The notes under the pieces: generated by a model
Databases searched by the model: none
Seen by the model: only the letters and a program-made list of their open reading frames with translations
Told to the model about the DNA's origin: nothing
Part shown: piece after piece, positions 1 to 8,428 of the stretch
How positions within the stretch are numbered: position 1 is the stretch's first letter
Layout: each line of letters begins with the position of its first letter
Origin: an uncultured bacterium
GTDB taxonomy: Bacteria > Bacteroidota > Bacteroidia > Bacteroidales > Marinifilaceae
Length of the DNA: 64,000 nucleotides
NCBI GenBank assembly: GCA_905216195.1
Contig: CAJMSX010000001.1
Span: forward strand, 1-64,000
Direction: 5' to 3'
Made by a program: the position numbers and the translations under genes

Positions 1-2
1 TT

Positions 3-53
3 TCACAACAGGAAAATCTGGTTTGGATGTTATTGGCTTATTTGAATAAATAA
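3..53 (+). CDS. Possible 3' end of an unidentified gene
   Basis: An open frame runs in from the left edge for 16 codons to a TAA at 51-53. A second frame is also open, to a TAA at 47-49, so the frame is not certain. A hairpin with a T-rich tail at 84-114 follows at the right distance for a terminator of a rightward gene. That is the main reason to think a gene ends here. Nothing can be said about its product. Confidence 0.3.
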   Translation, partial: SQQENLVWMLLAYLNK

Positions 54-83
54 AGCCGGATACAAAGGGTCTCGATGACTATG

Positions 84-114
84 CGGGGAAGCTAGGGCTT
101 CCCCGTTTGTTTTT
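84..114 (+). terminator. Intrinsic terminator of the gene entering from the left
   Basis: A perfect 9-bp stem (CGGGGAAGC at 84-92, GCTTCCCCG at 97-105) with a 4-base loop is followed by TTTGTTTTT on the plus strand. The stop codon of the convergent EamA gene lies in the stem-loop. There is no T-run on the minus-strand side. Confidence 0.7.
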
Positions 115-1015
115 CCAGGTCCTCTTTGGATTTGCTCTGAGTAACCAGATAAACGCCGGAAAAAACCAGTAGAGCAGCTACGGGCTTGTCCCAACTGAAG
201 AAGTCCTGACCGACGAGAATAGCTATAGTAGAGGCGATGAGAGGTTGTACGTTGTTGTACATGCTTACGGTGGTCGGGCGTATGCGTTTCAAGGCCAGGG
301 GGACTAGGAAGTAAGCGATTCCCGTGGCCATGACGGCTATATAAGCTAAGCGCCAGAGGACATCTGCCGGTGCTGATTGGGTAAAAGCCTGAGCTTTCCA
401 GAGGCTGTCGACTCCCAGGGGCAAAGAAATCAGGGCAGAGAAAAGGAACATCCATTTCATCAGCGTCAGGGGAGAATACCGTTGGGATACGGTACGGGTG
501 ATAATCAGGTAAAGACCGTAGGTAATGATATTGACGACAGCCAATAAATTTCCCAGCATCCCGTCCGGATTACTACTCAGGGGATTTGTGTGAAAGATGA
601 GTAATAAGGCTCCGGCGGCTCCCAGAAAAACGCCTCCCGCTTTCTTCCAGGTAATGGGCTCTTTTAGCCAGATGGCGGCCATCAGCATGACTACGACGGG
701 AGTCATGGCAGCGATCAGGGAGATATTTACCGGCGAGGTATACAGGAGGGCTGTAGCGAAGGAAAGCTGGGCACCCACCAATCCGAACAAAGCTCCGAAA
801 AAAATAATGATTAAATCTCGGAAACTGACTTTTTCCTTTTTAAAGCAAGAAGCGATGATCCAGAAAATAACCGAGGCGAAAGACATACGCAGGAAAGTGA
901 GGGCCGTCGGAGAAATCCACATAGGCACCAACGATTTCGCAATGGGCGTATTGAGTCCGAAGATCAGATTACAGGAAAGGATGGCGATGTGACCCTGCCA
1001 CTTGTATTTTGTCAT
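92..1015 (-). CDS. EamA-family (DMT superfamily) inner-membrane exporter
   Basis: The 307-residue protein has about ten hydrophobic segments arranged as two five-helix EamA repeats, the usual size for the drug/metabolite transporter superfamily. The start is well placed, because the first helix begins about ten residues in (after MTKYKWQGH). Repeat 1 has the family-like stretch NLIFGLNTPIAKSL. Repeat 2 has MATGIAYFLVPLALKRI followed by a conserved-looking ILVGQ element. Members export amino acids, metabolites or drugs, and the substrate cannot be read from sequence. It stands alone, convergent with the gene at the left edge and divergent from the symporter at 1219. Confidence 0.85.
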   Translation of the reverse strand: MTKYKWQGHIAILSCNLIFGLNTPIAKSLVPMWISPTALTFLRMSFASVIFWIIASCFKKEKVSFRDLIIIFFGALFGLVGAQLSFATALLYTSPVNISLIAAMTPVVVMLMAAIWLKEPITWKKAGGVFLGAAGALLLIFHTNPLSSNPDGMLGNLLAVVNIITYGLYLIITRTVSQRYSPLTLMKWMFLFSALISLPLGVDSLWKAQAFTQSAPADVLWRLAYIAVMATGIAYFLVPLALKRIRPTTVSMYNNVQPLIASTIAILVGQDFFSWDKPVAALLVFSGVYLVTQSKSKEDLEKQTGKP

Positions 1016-1153
1016 TCTCTAAGCAATTAACGGAGGAACATTGCGTTCTTCTTATACGGGGATAAAAGTACAAATTAGTTTAGAAAATTGCTTACAATCG
1101 GTCTTATTTAGAAAAAACGAGGGAACTTTAGGTTTTTTATAAGGTTAGGGTGC

Positions 1154-1184
1154 TTGTAAAAGTTAAAAAACAATTGTAACATTG
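1154..1184 (+). promoter_or_regulatory. Probable promoter of the symporter gene
   Basis: TTG at 1154-1156 and TAACATTG at 1177-1184 are separated by 20 bases. This is one base off the Bacteroidota -7 consensus TAnnTTTG, with a TTG -33 element at normal spacing. The expected transcript would start near 1191, giving a leader of about 28 bases. Confidence 0.4.
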
Positions 1185-1218
1185 CCACGCTTTAAACGTT
1201 TTAACCAAAAATAAGACT

Positions 1219-2394
1219 ATGAAAAAGAGAAAACTGGGTTTACTCCCACGGATTATTATAGCCATTGTGCTTGGAATCGTTTGCGGATTGTTTTTTCCGG
1301 ATTGGCTGGTCAGGATTTTTATTACAATAAATTCTCTGTTCGGTAATTTCCTGAATTTCATTATTCCTCTTTTGATTTTGGGGCTGGTTGCGCCCGGTAT
1401 TGCCGATTTGGGAAAAGGAGCGGGAAGGCTATTGTTGATTACGGCTTTGCTCGCTTATTGTTTTACCTTGTTTTCGGGATTTTTCACCTATTTTACCTGT
1501 GATCTCAGTTATCCCTGGCTGTTGAGTAGTGCTGATAAACTTACTCCGTTGGAAGGAGAAGCGGCTCAAGCCTTGCCTCCGTATTTCACCATTGACATGC
1601 CTCCTCTGATGGGGGTAATGACTTCACTTATACTGGCTTTTACGCTGGGATTGGGGATGTCGGTGATTAGCGGCGACCGTTTAAAGGGAATGATGGAGGA
1701 TTTTAAGGAGATTATCAATATCGTGATTATGTCCGTCATTATTCCGCTTTTGCCGTTGTATATTTTCGGTATTTTCCTGAATATGACGAATTCCGGTCAG
1801 GTGGCCGGTGTGATGGGAGTATTCGTAAAGATTATCGTGGTTATTTTCGTCATGACCGTTATCCTGTTGTTTATTCAATTCTTTATTGCCGGTCTGGTGG
1901 GAAAAACGAATCCTTTCCGTTTATTTAAAAACATGATTCCCGCTTATATGACGGCTTTGGGAACCCAGTCTTCTGCAGCGACCATTCCCGTAACTTTGGA
2001 ACAAACCATTAAAAACGGAGTACGTCCCGAATTGGCTGGTTTCGTGATCCCTTTGTGCGCTACCATACATTTGTCGGGAAGTACCATGAAAATTGTGGCC
2101 TGTGCGATGGCGATCATGCTGATGTCCGGTCTGGAAATCCATTTCGCACAATTCGCCGGTTTTATTATGATGCTGGGAATAGCCATGGTAGCTGCTCCCG
2201 GAGTGCCGGGGGGGGCTATTATGGCAGCTTTGGGCTTGTTGCAATCCATGTTGGGATTCGATGAAACGGCCCAGGGATTGATGATTGCCCTGTATATTGC
2301 TATGGATAGTTTCGGTACGGCTACCAATGTAACCGGAGACGGTGCGATTGCCGTGATCGTCAACCGGATTTACAAGGGAAAAAAAGAAGAGTAA
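1219..2394 (+). CDS. Dicarboxylate/amino acid:cation symporter (DAACS/SDF family)
   Basis: The 391-residue polytopic protein resembles GltP/DctA sodium- or proton-coupled carriers. The serine-rich re-entrant loop is visible as GTQSSAATIPVTLE around residues 250-263. The last helix region has the family signature MDSFGTATNVTGDGAIAVIVNR near the C terminus, where the D/N residues normally bind substrate and cation. Length is slightly below the usual 400-430. It would import acidic amino acids or C4-dicarboxylates, but the substrate is not decidable here. It is monocistronic with its own terminator. Confidence 0.88.
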   Translation: MKKRKLGLLPRIIIAIVLGIVCGLFFPDWLVRIFITINSLFGNFLNFIIPLLILGLVAPGIADLGKGAGRLLLITALLAYCFTLFSGFFTYFTCDLSYPWLLSSADKLTPLEGEAAQALPPYFTIDMPPLMGVMTSLILAFTLGLGMSVISGDRLKGMMEDFKEIINIVIMSVIIPLLPLYIFGIFLNMTNSGQVAGVMGVFVKIIVVIFVMTVILLFIQFFIAGLVGKTNPFRLFKNMIPAYMTALGTQSSAATIPVTLEQTIKNGVRPELAGFVIPLCATIHLSGSTMKIVACAMAIMLMSGLEIHFAQFAGFIMMLGIAMVAAPGVPGGAIMAALGLLQSMLGFDETAQGLMIALYIAMDSFGTATNVTGDGAIAVIVNRIYKGKKEE

Positions 2395-2412
2395 GAGCTT
2401 ACCGGTTATAAA

Positions 2413-2443
2413 AAAGGGCGGCCTTTACGGGGCGCCCTTTCTC
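2413..2443 (+). terminator. Terminator of the symporter gene
   Basis: The stem AAAGGGCG (2413-2420) pairs with CGCCCTTT (2433-2440), 19 bases after the stop codon, with a T-ending stem and a pyrimidine tail. Confidence 0.75.
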
Positions 2444-2467
2444 TACAGAATCAATGAGAAAAATTTG

Positions 2468-3145
2468 TTATAGGTTAGGTTTTTCCGTTACAACCTGACC
2501 GTCGAACAGGTTAATGACGCGATGGGTAAAGGATGCGTCATGCTGGGAGTGGGTTACCATGACGATGGTCGTTCCTTCTTTGTTCAGTTCGGTCAGTAAA
2601 TTCATCACCTCCATACCGTTTTTAGAATCGAGGTTACCGGTAGGTTCGTCGGCAAGAATCAGCTTCGGTCCGGCTACTACGGCACGGGCGATGGCTACAC
2701 GCTGCTGCTGACCTCCGGAAAGCTGCTGCGGGAAATGCTTGGCCCGGTGACTTATTTTCATGCGGTCGAGAATGTGATTTACTTTTTCTTTTCGTTCGGA
2801 AGCTTTCAGCTTCAAATAGATCAACGGCAATTCGATATTTTCGTAAACGTTCAGTTCGTCGATCAAATTAAAACTCTGAAATACAAAGCCGATGTTTCCT
2901 TTCCGGACCATGGTGCGTTGTCTTTCTTTCAGAGCGCCGACTTCCTTATTGTCGAAATAATATTTCCCGGAAGTGGGATTGTCCAGTAAACCTATGATAT
3001 TCAGTAAGGTAGATTTTCCGCATCCGGATGGGCCCATGATAGCTACGAATTCACCTTCTTTGATATGCAATGAAACATCGTTCAAAGCTGTCGTTTCCAC
3101 TTCCTCGGTACGGAAGACTTTATTCAGATTTTCAATTTGTATCAT
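2468..3145 (-). CDS. Orphan ABC transporter ATP-binding protein, LolD/MacB type
   Basis: The 225-residue single-domain ATPase has Walker A GPSGCGKST at residues 38-46, the signature LSGGQQQRVAIARA near residue 141, Walker B LILADEPTG near 160, and the H-loop histidine in MVTHSQHD. The N-terminal pattern and length match the LolD/MacB/FtsE group, whose partners are FtsX-fold permeases acting in lipoprotein or substrate export with HlyD and TolC proteins. No such permease lies next to it. Its upstream region carries a sigma-54 promoter and a 39-base palindrome that recur before the TolC-HlyD operon at 32600. This suggests it supplies the ATPase for that system. It is divergent from the TetR genes. 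Confidence 0.92.
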   Translation of the reverse strand: MIQIENLNKVFRTEEVETTALNDVSLHIKEGEFVAIMGPSGCGKSTLLNIIGLLDNPTSGKYYFDNKEVGALKERQRTMVRKGNIGFVFQSFNLIDELNVYENIELPLIYLKLKASERKEKVNHILDRMKISHRAKHFPQQLSGGQQQRVAIARAVVAGPKLILADEPTGNLDSKNGMEVMNLLTELNKEGTTIVMVTHSQHDASFTHRVINLFDGQVVTEKPNL

Positions 3146-3189
3146 ATATTTTACTTTTAAATGATTTTACATCTCTTCGGAAAGTTCAT

Positions 3190-3205
3190 AGCTATTTTCG
3201 TGCCA
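3190..3205 (-). promoter_or_regulatory. Sigma-54 (-24/-12) promoter of the orphan ATPase gene
   Basis: On the minus strand the sequence reads TGGCACGAAAATAGCT. It has GG and GC dinucleotides at the canonical -24/-12 spacing and matches TGGCACG-N4-TTGC(A/T) at every fixed position but one. The predicted start, near 3179, leaves a 34-base leader before the ATG at 3145. The same element at the same distance precedes the TolC gene at 32600. Confidence 0.8.
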
Positions 3206-3258
3206 AAATTTTAAAGTATTGATAATCATAGTTATTTATAAATACACCTGGGAGAAAA

Positions 3259-3297
3259 TGTAAAAAAAATAGACATATGCTGTCTTGTTTTTTTACA
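3259..3297. promoter_or_regulatory. Long palindromic upstream activating site (copy 1)
   Basis: Two 17-base arms, TGTAAAAAAAATAGACA (3259-3275) and TGTCTTGTTTTTTTACA (3281-3297), form an inverted repeat with two mismatches and a 5-base spacer. It is centred about 99 bases upstream of the predicted sigma-54 start, where enhancer-binding proteins bind. The copy at 32716-32753 has an identical left arm and a right arm with one change. Both copies lie exactly 53 bases from their -24 element. Confidence 0.8.
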
Positions 3298-3433
3298 CTT
3301 CGGTAGCAGACCGGATCAGTTTGCCCGGGATTGGTTTCCCGGGTTTCGGTCAAACTTTCCCGTGCGCTAAGCCGATAAAATGTAAATTTATACCTGAATT
3401 TTTAAATAATCAGAAAAAGTTTCTTTACTTTGC

Positions 3434-3447
3434 ATACCGTAAAGTAT
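3434..3447. promoter_or_regulatory. Putative TetR operator, copy 1
   Basis: ATACCGTAAAGTAT is an imperfect palindrome (ATAC-N6-GTAT) directly after a -7-like TTACTTTGC (3425-3433) and 4 bases before the first tetR start codon. A 13/14 identical copy lies at 4669-4682 before the efflux operon. The position fits autorepression. Confidence 0.6.
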
Positions 3448-3451
3448 AAAT

Positions 3452-4057
3452 ATGGCGACGAACCGGGATGAAATTGTAAATAAGGCTTTCTTTCAGTTTC
3501 TGAATAAAGGGTACAGGGCCTGTTCGCTGAAAGACCTGGAGCAGGCTACGGGCCTGACCAAAGGGGCTTTTTATTATTATTTCAACAGCAAAGAAGAGAT
3601 TTTGAAAGAGGGGCTGGAAAGGTATGCCACCGTTTTAGAAGACCTGAGCGAGGAAGATTTTGAAAAGATCGCCTCCTTGAAGGAATATATCGGAGTGGTG
3701 TTGGAGAATAAGGAACAACGGGCGGAGAGATTGCGCCATTTGTTTCATTCTTTTATTATCGAAGAGTTTTATTTTCAATTGGTGCTGGAGGTGGAACATC
3801 TTTTCCCGGTTTACCGGCAAAGGATAGACGAGTTGTCGAAAAATCGCCTGGCCCGTTGGGAACGTATTATTCTAAAAGCCAAACAAAACGGAGAAATCCG
3901 GCAAGAGCCGGATACCTCGGTTCTGGCGCGGAATTTAATGGCCGTTCCTATGAGTATGGTGAATATCGAATTGTTTAGTGCGGATTTGAAGTATGCTTTT
4001 TCGGATATGAGGATGCAGTTTGAGCAATATTACATGTTGATTAAAAACCATGGCTAA
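3452..4057 (+). CDS. TetR/AcrR-family transcriptional regulator, first of a tandem pair
   Basis: The 201-residue protein has an N-terminal helix-turn-helix: SLKDLEQATGLTKGAFYYYF at about residues 29-48 carries the TetR recognition-helix signature. The rest is a helical ligand-binding domain. The family mostly represses efflux or stress genes and releases DNA on binding a small molecule. It overlaps the next tetR by 8 bases. Both share the pattern F-Y-Y-x-F-x-x-K-E-E-x-L-K-E-G-L, so the pair probably arose by duplication. The operator-like motif before it suggests autoregulation. Confidence 0.9.
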   Translation: MATNRDEIVNKAFFQFLNKGYRACSLKDLEQATGLTKGAFYYYFNSKEEILKEGLERYATVLEDLSEEDFEKIASLKEYIGVVLENKEQRAERLRHLFHSFIIEEFYFQLVLEVEHLFPVYRQRIDELSKNRLARWERIILKAKQNGEIRQEPDTSVLARNLMAVPMSMVNIELFSADLKYAFSDMRMQFEQYYMLIKNHG

Positions 4058-4652
4058 CACACGAACGGATATTATCGAAAAAGCTTTTTTGCTTTTCCTG
4101 AAAAAGGGATTTAAAGCCGTGAAATTGAGTGATATCGAGAAAGCTGCAAAGATCACGAAGGGCACTTTTTACTATCATTTTTCCGGTAAGGAAGAGGTGC
4201 TGAAAGAAGGACTGATCCGGTATTACGCTCTGATCGACCAGCGCAGAACGATGGAATTCGGCCGCATTTCCACTTTGCGGGAATACATGGATCTGACCAT
4301 AGAGAAATTGGCCGGAATCCATAATTACAGTGCCCGGTCGTTCGGCAGCGATATTCCGGAAGTGCTTTGTCTTTCTTTGATCGTAGAAGTAATCGCCACT
4401 TTTCCGGAACTGAAGAAAGTGACCCAGGATTCTAAAATGCAACGGTTGTCGAAACTGGAACAACTGATATTGGATGCTAAAAAGAGAGGAGAGCTACGGA
4501 ACGATGTGGATACTTCCGTATTGGCTAAAAATGTATTGAATATCGGGGCCGGGGTGATTAATTACCTGTTGATGCACCAGGATGTTTCCTATGCCCTTTC
4601 TTCCGTGCGTTTGCAGTACGAGCAATTGTATGCCCTGGTTTCCGTCAGTTAA
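4050..4652 (+). CDS. TetR/AcrR-family transcriptional regulator, second of a tandem pair
   Basis: The 200-residue paralogue of the preceding gene has its HTH at KLSDIEKAAKITKGTFYYHF near residues 29-48, followed by SGKEEVLKEGLIRYY. The ATG sits inside the last codons of the first tetR, so the two are translationally coupled. The ligand domains diverge more than the DNA-binding domains. The two may therefore bind the same operator as homodimers or a heterodimer while sensing different ligands (inference). The second copy of the ATACCG motif follows 16 bases after its stop codon, before the efflux genes, which are its likely target. Confidence 0.9.
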   Translation: MANTRTDIIEKAFLLFLKKGFKAVKLSDIEKAAKITKGTFYYHFSGKEEVLKEGLIRYYALIDQRRTMEFGRISTLREYMDLTIEKLAGIHNYSARSFGSDIPEVLCLSLIVEVIATFPELKKVTQDSKMQRLSKLEQLILDAKKRGELRNDVDTSVLAKNVLNIGAGVINYLLMHQDVSYALSSVRLQYEQLYALVSVS

Positions 4653-4668
4653 TTTTGAGGGTGTTTAC

Positions 4669-4682
4669 ATACCGAAAAGTAT
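4669..4682. promoter_or_regulatory. Putative TetR operator, copy 2, before the efflux operon
   Basis: ATACCGAAAAGTAT differs at one of 14 positions from the motif upstream of the first tetR. Flanks are shared too (TTTAC before and AAAT after, at slightly different offsets). It lies 77 bases before the TolC start at 4760. Confidence 0.6.
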
Positions 4683-4759
4683 AAATATAAAGCGAGGCGG
4701 AAATGATTCCGGTAAAAAAGAAAATCGGAAAATAAATTTTTCCGGAAACAAAGAGTAAT

Positions 4760-6196
4760 ATGAACAAACGGAATATGAAAAAATTATTTATCGGCCTGGT
4801 TTTTTTGGCTTGGGGAGGAGCGGTTGCGGCTCAGCGAACTTTAAGTCTGGAAGATTGCCGGCAACTGGCGATCGCGAATAATAAAAAGCTGAAAATAGCG
4901 GAAGCGGAGAGCCGGGCCAGCAAGGCTTTAAAAGAGGAAGCCTTTACCAAATATTTGCCTGCTTTGGACGGGACGGGGGTTTATTTGAGAAATCAGAAAG
5001 AGATCAACTTGCTGAAACACGATGCTTATTTACCGGTAGGTACGATAGGTGCGGACGGAAAATGGACCCTTCGGCCCGAAGATCTTCCCCACCAACGTCC
5101 TTCTGAATATGCACTTTTACCGAAGGAAGCGATGACCGTGGACGACCGGAATACGGCCGTGATTCAGTTGGGGTTGACCCAGCCGGTATTTATGGGAGGT
5201 AAAATCCGGGCTTACAACCAATTGGCCGGTTTGTCCGAACAACTTTCCGGGCAGAAAAAAGACCTGGAATTACAGCAGGTGATTTTATCCGTGGACGAAG
5301 CTTACTGGCAGGTTGTTTCTTTGGTAAACCGGCGGAAGCTAGCCGATAAATATGTACAATCCCTGAAAAAATTTCTGCACGATATCGAGATGATGTATCA
5401 AACGGGTGTTTCTACCAAAGCGGATGTGCTTTCGGTAAGGGTGAAACTCAACGAAGCCGAGATGGTACAATTGAAGGTAGGAGACGGGCTGAGTCTTTCC
5501 CGCATGCAATTGAATCAAATTTGCGGATTGAGCACCGATTCTATCTATCCTTTGCGGGAAGAGGAAATAGAAGTCCTTCCGGTTACGGCCTTGCCGAAGC
5601 GCAATTTGGAACAAATTTATGCCAGCCGTCCGGAAATTACCGGTCTGGAAATCGCTACCCGGATCTACCGGAAGAAAGAAAAGATAGCTTTGGCGGATTA
5701 TTTACCTTCCGTGGCGCTGATGGCCAATTATTTTACCAGTACCCCTTCTTTTTTCAACGGTATCAGCAATCGTTTCGACGGGATGTGGAGTGTAGGGGTA
5801 GGAATAAAAGCCCCGATCTTTCATTGGGGGGCTTCCCGGAAGACCCTGCGGTATGCGAAAGAGCAGACGGGAATTATGGAATACCGTTTGCAGGAAGCCC
5901 GGGAACAGATCGAATTACAGGTCAGCCAATCGGAATTCAGAATGAACGAAGCTTCCAAAAAGCTGGAGTTGGCCCTAAAAAATAGGGAGAAGGCTCAGGA
6001 AAATCTGAAATACGCCGATCTGGGATTTCAGGAGGGTACCATACCCCTACTAAATGTCCTGGAAGCTCAGACTGCCTGGTTATCCGCCAACTCCCAACTG
6101 ATCGATGCGCAGATCGAGGTGAAATTGTGCGAAGTATACCTGCAAAAGGCGTACGGAATTTTGGGAAGCGAAACGGGGGAGCAGGGAAAAGAATAA
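4760..6196 (+). CDS. TolC-family outer-membrane efflux protein (with HlyD/ABC-2 genes)
   Basis: The 478-residue protein has a signal peptide ending near residue 24 (AWGGAVAAQ) and then the usual TolC opening LSLEDCRQLAIANNKKLKIAE. It has two OEP repeats of long amphipathic helices, and its C-terminal half contains VSQSEFRMNEASKKLELAL and the turn YADLGFQEGTIPLLNVLEAQ. It would form the trimeric outer-membrane duct for the HlyD/ABC-2 exporter encoded just downstream. An internal ATG at 4775 is an alternative start. It begins a run of seven same-strand genes to 15342 with small gaps, so it is probably one operon under the tandem TetR proteins. Confidence 0.9.
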   Translation: MNKRNMKKLFIGLVFLAWGGAVAAQRTLSLEDCRQLAIANNKKLKIAEAESRASKALKEEAFTKYLPALDGTGVYLRNQKEINLLKHDAYLPVGTIGADGKWTLRPEDLPHQRPSEYALLPKEAMTVDDRNTAVIQLGLTQPVFMGGKIRAYNQLAGLSEQLSGQKKDLELQQVILSVDEAYWQVVSLVNRRKLADKYVQSLKKFLHDIEMMYQTGVSTKADVLSVRVKLNEAEMVQLKVGDGLSLSRMQLNQICGLSTDSIYPLREEEIEVLPVTALPKRNLEQIYASRPEITGLEIATRIYRKKEKIALADYLPSVALMANYFTSTPSFFNGISNRFDGMWSVGVGIKAPIFHWGASRKTLRYAKEQTGIMEYRLQEAREQIELQVSQSEFRMNEASKKLELALKNREKAQENLKYADLGFQEGTIPLLNVLEAQTAWLSANSQLIDAQIEVKLCEVYLQKAYGILGSETGEQGKE

Positions 6197-6226
6197 AAGA
6201 GTATAACCGATAAGGAAGAATCATAT

Positions 6227-7216
6227 ATGGAAAAGCAAGTAAATCATAAGTTGGCGGTATTTATAGGGGTAGTGGCCCTTATCGTGCTGATTGTAATATT
6301 CGGTATTTTATTCTGGAGGCCTCAGCCTGAGATTATTCAGGGTCAGGCGGAAGCGACAGAAGTCCGCATTTCCGGTAAAGTGCCGGGAAGAATCGGAAAA
6401 TTCAGGGCAGCTGAAGGAGATCGGGTGAGAAAGGGAGATACCTTAGTGATCCTGGATAGTCCGGAAGTACAGGCTAAGTTCGAACAAGCCCGAGCGGCGG
6501 AAGAGGCTGCCCGGGCCTTGAGCGAAAAGGCAGAGAAAGGTTCCCGGAGCGAACAGATTGCTATGGCTTACCAAAGCTGGCAAAAAGCGTTGGCAGCTCT
6601 GGAAATTGCCCGTAAATCCTATGACCGGGTGAAAACTCTTTTTAAAAACGGGGTAGTTTCGGCCCAGAAACGGGATGAGGCCGAAGCAAATTATAAAGCG
6701 GCGGTAGCTACGGAGAGAGCGGCCCATTCCCAATATGAACTGGCCGAAAACGGGGCGAGACAAGAAGATAAGATGGCAGCAGAAGCCCAGGTAAACCGGG
6801 CGAAAGGTGCTGTGGCCGAAGTGGAATCCTATATGCACGAAACGTTTCTGGTGTCGCCGATCGACGGAGAGGTATCGGAACGGTATCCGAAGGTCGGGGA
6901 ATTGGTGGGTACTGGCGCTCCTATTATGGATGTGATGGACCTGAATGATATGTGGGTGACTTTTAATATTCGGGAGGATTTGTTGGCCGGTATCCGCATG
7001 GGCGATGTTTTTACGGCTATCGTGCCTGCTTTGGGAAATCAGGAAATCGAATTGAAAGTAACCTATATGAAAGACCGGGGAAGCTATGCGGCCTGGCGGG
7101 CGACGAAAACCACCGGGCAATTCGACGCCCGGACGTTCGAAGTAAAGGCGGTACCCACCCGGAAAATAGAAGGCTTGCGACCGGGTATGAGCGTATTGAA
7201 GCAACTACAGAAATAA
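6227..7216 (+). CDS. HlyD/EmrA-type membrane fusion protein
   Basis: The 329-residue periplasmic adaptor has one N-terminal transmembrane helix (residues about 9-29) with a short cytoplasmic tail. A lipoyl half (VRISGKVPGRIGKF...GDRVRKGDTLVIL) comes next, followed by a coiled-coil hairpin (about 80-190). The second lipoyl half has LVSPIDGEVSERYPKVGELV, and a beta-barrel ends with RPGMSVLKQL. It resembles YbhG/YhiI adaptors, which pair with ABC-2 exporters. It lies 30 bases after TolC and 31 bases before the first permease, so it should bridge those components. Confidence 0.88.
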   Translation: MEKQVNHKLAVFIGVVALIVLIVIFGILFWRPQPEIIQGQAEATEVRISGKVPGRIGKFRAAEGDRVRKGDTLVILDSPEVQAKFEQARAAEEAARALSEKAEKGSRSEQIAMAYQSWQKALAALEIARKSYDRVKTLFKNGVVSAQKRDEAEANYKAAVATERAAHSQYELAENGARQEDKMAAEAQVNRAKGAVAEVESYMHETFLVSPIDGEVSERYPKVGELVGTGAPIMDVMDLNDMWVTFNIREDLLAGIRMGDVFTAIVPALGNQEIELKVTYMKDRGSYAAWRATKTTGQFDARTFEVKAVPTRKIEGLRPGMSVLKQLQK

Positions 7217-7247
7217 AGGGAGACGGCCGGATAAAAACAGGCGGGCT

Positions 7248-8417
7248 ATGAACAACGGTAATGCTTTGTGGATCGTGATGAAACGGGAAGTACGGCAATG
7301 GGCTTCCCGGCGGATCTATCTGTTTATGATGGTGATCGCCCCGCTGGGGTGTTGGTTGTTTTTTGCCGATCTGATGAAAGAGGGAGTTCCTACCGATTTG
7401 CCGGCAGCCTTGGTAGATAAGGATGCTACGTCTACTTCCCGGGCGTTGGCCCGTTCGCTGGATGCTTTCGAATTGACAAAGATTACCCTGCGTACGACGA
7501 ATTTCGGAGAAGCGCGGGAAGCGATGCAGAGGGGAGAAATATACGGGATATTTTATATACCCGAAAATTTTAAGCGGGATGTTTCTTCCGGACGCCAGCC
7601 CGTCATCTCATTTTATACCAACGACGCTTATATTTTACCCGGTTCTTTGATTTTTAAGGATATGCGTATGCAAGCCGCTTTGGCGAATGGAGTGGTTCAG
7701 CGTACTTTATTACAGGCAAAGGGGGGGACGGACCCCGTTTTATCCGCTCAACTGAATCCGGTCGTGGTGGATACCCATCCCTTGTACAACCCCTGGCTGA
7801 GTTATGCCGTTTATCTGACCAATATTCTGGTTCCTGCCTTTTTGAGTATGTTCGTTATGTTTACGGCTTGTTTCAGCATAGGAGAAGAATTGAAACGCGG
7901 TACGGCTGCCGAATGGATGCAACTCAGCCGAAATTCGGTCACCGTGGCGGTCATCGGGAAATTAGCGCCTCAATTGCTGATTTTTTTGATCATGGGAACT
8001 TTTTACCTGGTGTTGCTGTACCGTTTTTTGCATTTCCCGTTGAACAGTGGATTTTTTCCCATGTTTCTGGCCATGCTTTTGTTGGTTCTCGCTTCCCAGG
8101 CTTTTGCTCTGTTTGCTACGGGCCTGTACAGCCGGAACCGACTCGCTCTCAGCAGCTGTGCCTTGTGGGGAGTATTATCGTTTTCCATAACGGGCTTTAC
8201 CTATCCCGTTCGTTCTATGCCTGAAGTGATGCAAGTGTTTTCGCATGTGTTTCCCATGCGTCACTATTTTTTGATTTATGTAGATCAGGCGTTGAACGGT
8301 ATACCGCTGGTTTATTCCTGGCAGCCTTATCTTTCGCTGTCCTTATTCTTGATTTTACCCGTAGCGGTGATGCCTAAACTGAAAAAACTTTTGCTTCGGA
8401 ACGAGTATTTGCCTTGA
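7248..8417 (+). CDS. ABC-2 type transporter permease (YhhJ/YbhS-like), first of a pair
   Basis: The 389-residue protein has one N-terminal helix (residues about 24-42), a large periplasmic domain of about 150 residues, and then five or six helices from about residue 178. This is the ABC2_membrane_3 layout. Its periplasmic start (PAALVDKDATSTSRALARSLDAF) is typical of YbhS/YbhR/YhhJ proteins. The two permeases would form a heterodimeric channel that hands substrate to the HlyD adaptor. No ATP-binding gene accompanies them in this operon. Confidence 0.85.
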   Translation: MNNGNALWIVMKREVRQWASRRIYLFMMVIAPLGCWLFFADLMKEGVPTDLPAALVDKDATSTSRALARSLDAFELTKITLRTTNFGEAREAMQRGEIYGIFYIPENFKRDVSSGRQPVISFYTNDAYILPGSLIFKDMRMQAALANGVVQRTLLQAKGGTDPVLSAQLNPVVVDTHPLYNPWLSYAVYLTNILVPAFLSMFVMFTACFSIGEELKRGTAAEWMQLSRNSVTVAVIGKLAPQLLIFLIMGTFYLVLLYRFLHFPLNSGFFPMFLAMLLLVLASQAFALFATGLYSRNRLALSSCALWGVLSFSITGFTYPVRSMPEVMQVFSHVFPMRHYFLIYVDQALNGIPLVYSWQPYLSLSLFLILPVAVMPKLKKLLLRNEYLP

Positions 8418-8428
8418 CAGGAATTTAA

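Larger units (their letters stand above)
3146..3451. other. Divergent control region between the ATPase and tetR genes
   Basis: Besides the sigma-54 promoter, the palindrome and the TetR operator, this stretch holds a hairpin with arms CCCGGGA (3324-3330) and TCCCGGG (3337-3343). It is flanked by AGTTTG (3318-3323) and CAAACT (3351-3356). On the minus strand these extend the stem across a bulge. No small gene was seen. Confidence 0.5.
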
